From Gammaproteobacteria bacterium (GTDB lineage: Bacteria > Pseudomonadota > Gammaproteobacteria > GCA-001735895): a stretch of DNA of 6,432 bases. Both the position numbers and the translations under genes were made by a program. The notes beneath the pieces are model-generated. The model did no database searches and was not told the origin of the DNA. It saw only the letters and a list, made by a program, of their open reading frames with translations. Positions 5,240 through 6,432 of this stretch are shown one piece after another (position 1 is the first letter of the stretch; every line of letters begins with the position of its first letter). The stretch covers positions 1 through 6,432 of the forward strand of contig JAOTUD010000173.1 in assembly GCA_029864065.1 (NCBI GenBank), read 5' to 3'.

Positions 5240-6390
5240 CTGATTACAGAGCGCTCGAAAACGAATTCGGCCTGCCGTTGCAGCCCAAGCGTGACCTGGT
5301 CGCGGTACGCGGCCAGGGTGCCCTGCTCTACGATGAAAACGGCCAGGAATACATCGACTTCGCCGCCGGCATCGCGGTAGCGTCGCTGGGCCATTCGCAT
5401 CCACGACTGGTGACGGCGATTCAGCAGCAGGCCGCGACGCTGATCACCTGCCCCAACATCATGTACAACGACGTCCGCTCCGAGCTGCTGAAAAAGCTGG
5501 TGGAGGTCACGCCGCGCAGCCTGACCCGGGCCTACCTGTGCAACTCCGGCGCCGAATCCATCGAGGCCGCGCTCAAGTTCGCACGGCTGCATACCGGGCG
5601 CACCAACTTCGTTACCGCGATGCGCGGTTTTCATGGCCGCACCATGGGCGCGGTCAGCGCCACCCACACGCCGAAGTACCGCGAAGCCTTCCTGCCGTTG
5701 ATACCGGGTTTCGACTACGTGCCCTTCAACAAGATCGAACGGCTCGACGCCGCGGTCGACGACAATACCGCCGCGGTCATGATCGAACTGGTGCAGGGTG
5801 AAGGCGGAGTCAACCCGGTCCAGGCCGACTATGCCGCGGCCGCGCGCGAAATTTGCAGCGCGCGCGGCGCGCTTTTGATCATCGATGAAATCCAGACCGG
5901 GTTCTGCCGCACCGGAAGGTTTTTCGCCTGCGATCACTTCGACCTGCTGCCCGATATGATGTGCGTCGCCAAGGCGATGGCCGGCGGCGTCCCGATCGGC
6001 GCCACCTTGCTGAATGCAGATATCCACGTCGGGCCTGGGCTGCACGGCACTACCTTCGGCGGCAATCCGCTGGCATGCGCCGCGGCGCTGGCCGCGATCG
6101 ATGTCTACCAGTCGGAAAACCTGGCGCAGCGCGCCGCCGAGCTGGGCGACTACTTCGAACAACGCCTCAACGTTTCCGATTTATCGCAGGTGCGCGCGTT
6201 GCGCCGCCTGGGCCTGATGATCGGCATCGAGCTCAAGCACAAGGTTCAGGACAAGCTGGCGCAGCTGCTGGAGCGTCGCATCATCGCGCTACCGGCGGGG
6301 CCGAACGTAATCCGCTTGCTGCCGCCGCTGGTGGTCGAAAAAGAGCAGATCGACACGGTAACCGCGGCGCTGCGTGAACTGCTGGCCTGA
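5236..6390 (+). CDS. lysJ: LysW-lysine/ornithine aminotransferase (LysJ)
   Basis: The 384-residue class III PLP aminotransferase converts the carrier-bound semialdehyde to the terminal amine using glutamate as donor. Motifs in order: DFAAGIAVASLGHSHP (41-56); NSGAESIEAALKFAR (103-117, phosphate-binding turn); FHGRT (132-136, PLP-stacking aromatic); LIIDEIQTGFCRTG (214-227, D218 on the pyridine nitrogen); AKAMAGGVPIGA (245-256, K246 forming the Schiff base); and HGTTFGGNPLAC (270-281). By sequence alone it could be ArgD (acetylornithine aminotransferase), since LysJ and ArgD belong to one family. The LysW operon makes LysJ the better name. The ATG overlaps the lysZ stop (ATGA). After its stop only 42 nt remain in the window, and no terminator is visible, so the operon may continue. 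Confidence 0.9.
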   Translation: MTDYRALENEFGLPLQPKRDLVAVRGQGALLYDENGQEYIDFAAGIAVASLGHSHPRLVTAIQQQAATLITCPNIMYNDVRSELLKKLVEVTPRSLTRAYLCNSGAESIEAALKFARLHTGRTNFVTAMRGFHGRTMGAVSATHTPKYREAFLPLIPGFDYVPFNKIERLDAAVDDNTAAVMIELVQGEGGVNPVQADYAAAAREICSARGALLIIDEIQTGFCRTGRFFACDHFDLLPDMMCVAKAMAGGVPIGATLLNADIHVGPGLHGTTFGGNPLACAAALAAIDVYQSENLAQRAAELGDYFEQRLNVSDLSQVRALRRLGLMIGIELKHKVQDKLAQLLERRIIALPAGPNVIRLLPPLVVEKEQIDTVTAALRELLA

Positions 6391-6432
6391 TCGCCGCGTT
6401 CGTCGTTGACAACCCGGGCGCCGGTGAAGCTT

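Noticed and set aside
4885..6162. A 425-codon open frame on the minus strand opposite lysZ and lysJ
   Set aside because: It is antisense to two well-supported enzymes, matches no family I know, and is the kind of long open frame that GC-rich coding DNA produces on the opposite strand.
5236..6390. Naming the aminotransferase argD
   Set aside because: The fold and motifs are shared with ArgD, but the gene overlaps lysZ in a LysW operon, so LysJ is the better reading.
6406..6432. Possible start of a further operon gene (TTG at 6406 or in-frame GTG at 6424)
   Set aside because: Only nine codons fit before the window ends, with no ribosome site and no recognisable protein start; a downstream gene is likely but cannot be identified here.

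Overview
The window is about 60% GC and tightly packed. It looks like a piece of a proteobacterial chromosome, probably gammaproteobacterial. The evidence for that is limited: a hairpin at the left edge of the GGGACAGACCA type, the GC-rich codon use, and a two-motif CDGSH protein. There is no rRNA or other phylogenetic marker, so the host is inferred.

Left part (1-1663): a REP-like hairpin (1-72); a glycosyltransferase-like gene read leftward (86-859); a divergent small CDGSH iron-sulfur protein (910-1182); and, convergent with it, a leftward gene for a deaminase of the guanine/cytidine deaminase fold with a Tat-like export signal (1193-1663). These look like ordinary accessory or housekeeping genes, with no evident link to the right part.

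Right part (1783-6390): six co-directional, mostly overlapping genes forming one operon for amino-carrier-protein (LysW) dependent amino acid biosynthesis. The order is carrier lysW, ligase lysX, reductase lysY, a class II glutamine amidotransferase-like gene, kinase lysZ and aminotransferase lysJ. In this pathway LysX joins the alpha-amino group of glutamate or 2-aminoadipate to the gamma-carboxyl of the carrier's C-terminal Glu. LysZ phosphorylates the side-chain carboxyl, LysY reduces it to the semialdehyde and LysJ aminates it, giving carrier-bound ornithine or lysine. A hydrolase (LysK) normally releases the product, and none is seen before the window ends. A promoter-like sequence with a perfect 7-bp inverted repeat lies in front of lysW.

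The most interesting point is a matched pair of oddities. The carrier ends in EDWGQ instead of the usual EDWGE, so the Glu whose gamma-carboxyl is the attachment point is encoded as Gln. The same operon carries a single-domain N-terminal-cysteine amidotransferase-like protein. It keeps the nucleophile (Cys2), the carboxylate-binding Arg (Arg75) and the oxyanion Asn-Gly (101-102), but by eye lacks the Asp that binds the free amino group of glutamine. An enzyme that acts on a C-terminal Gln, or on a gamma-glutamyl amide, of a protein would be expected to look like this. The inference is that the carrier is made as an inactive Gln form and activated by in-operon deamidation, analogous to Pup/Dop. 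Alternatively, the enzyme may release the product by cleaving the gamma-glutamyl amide, as EgtC does on its own substrate.
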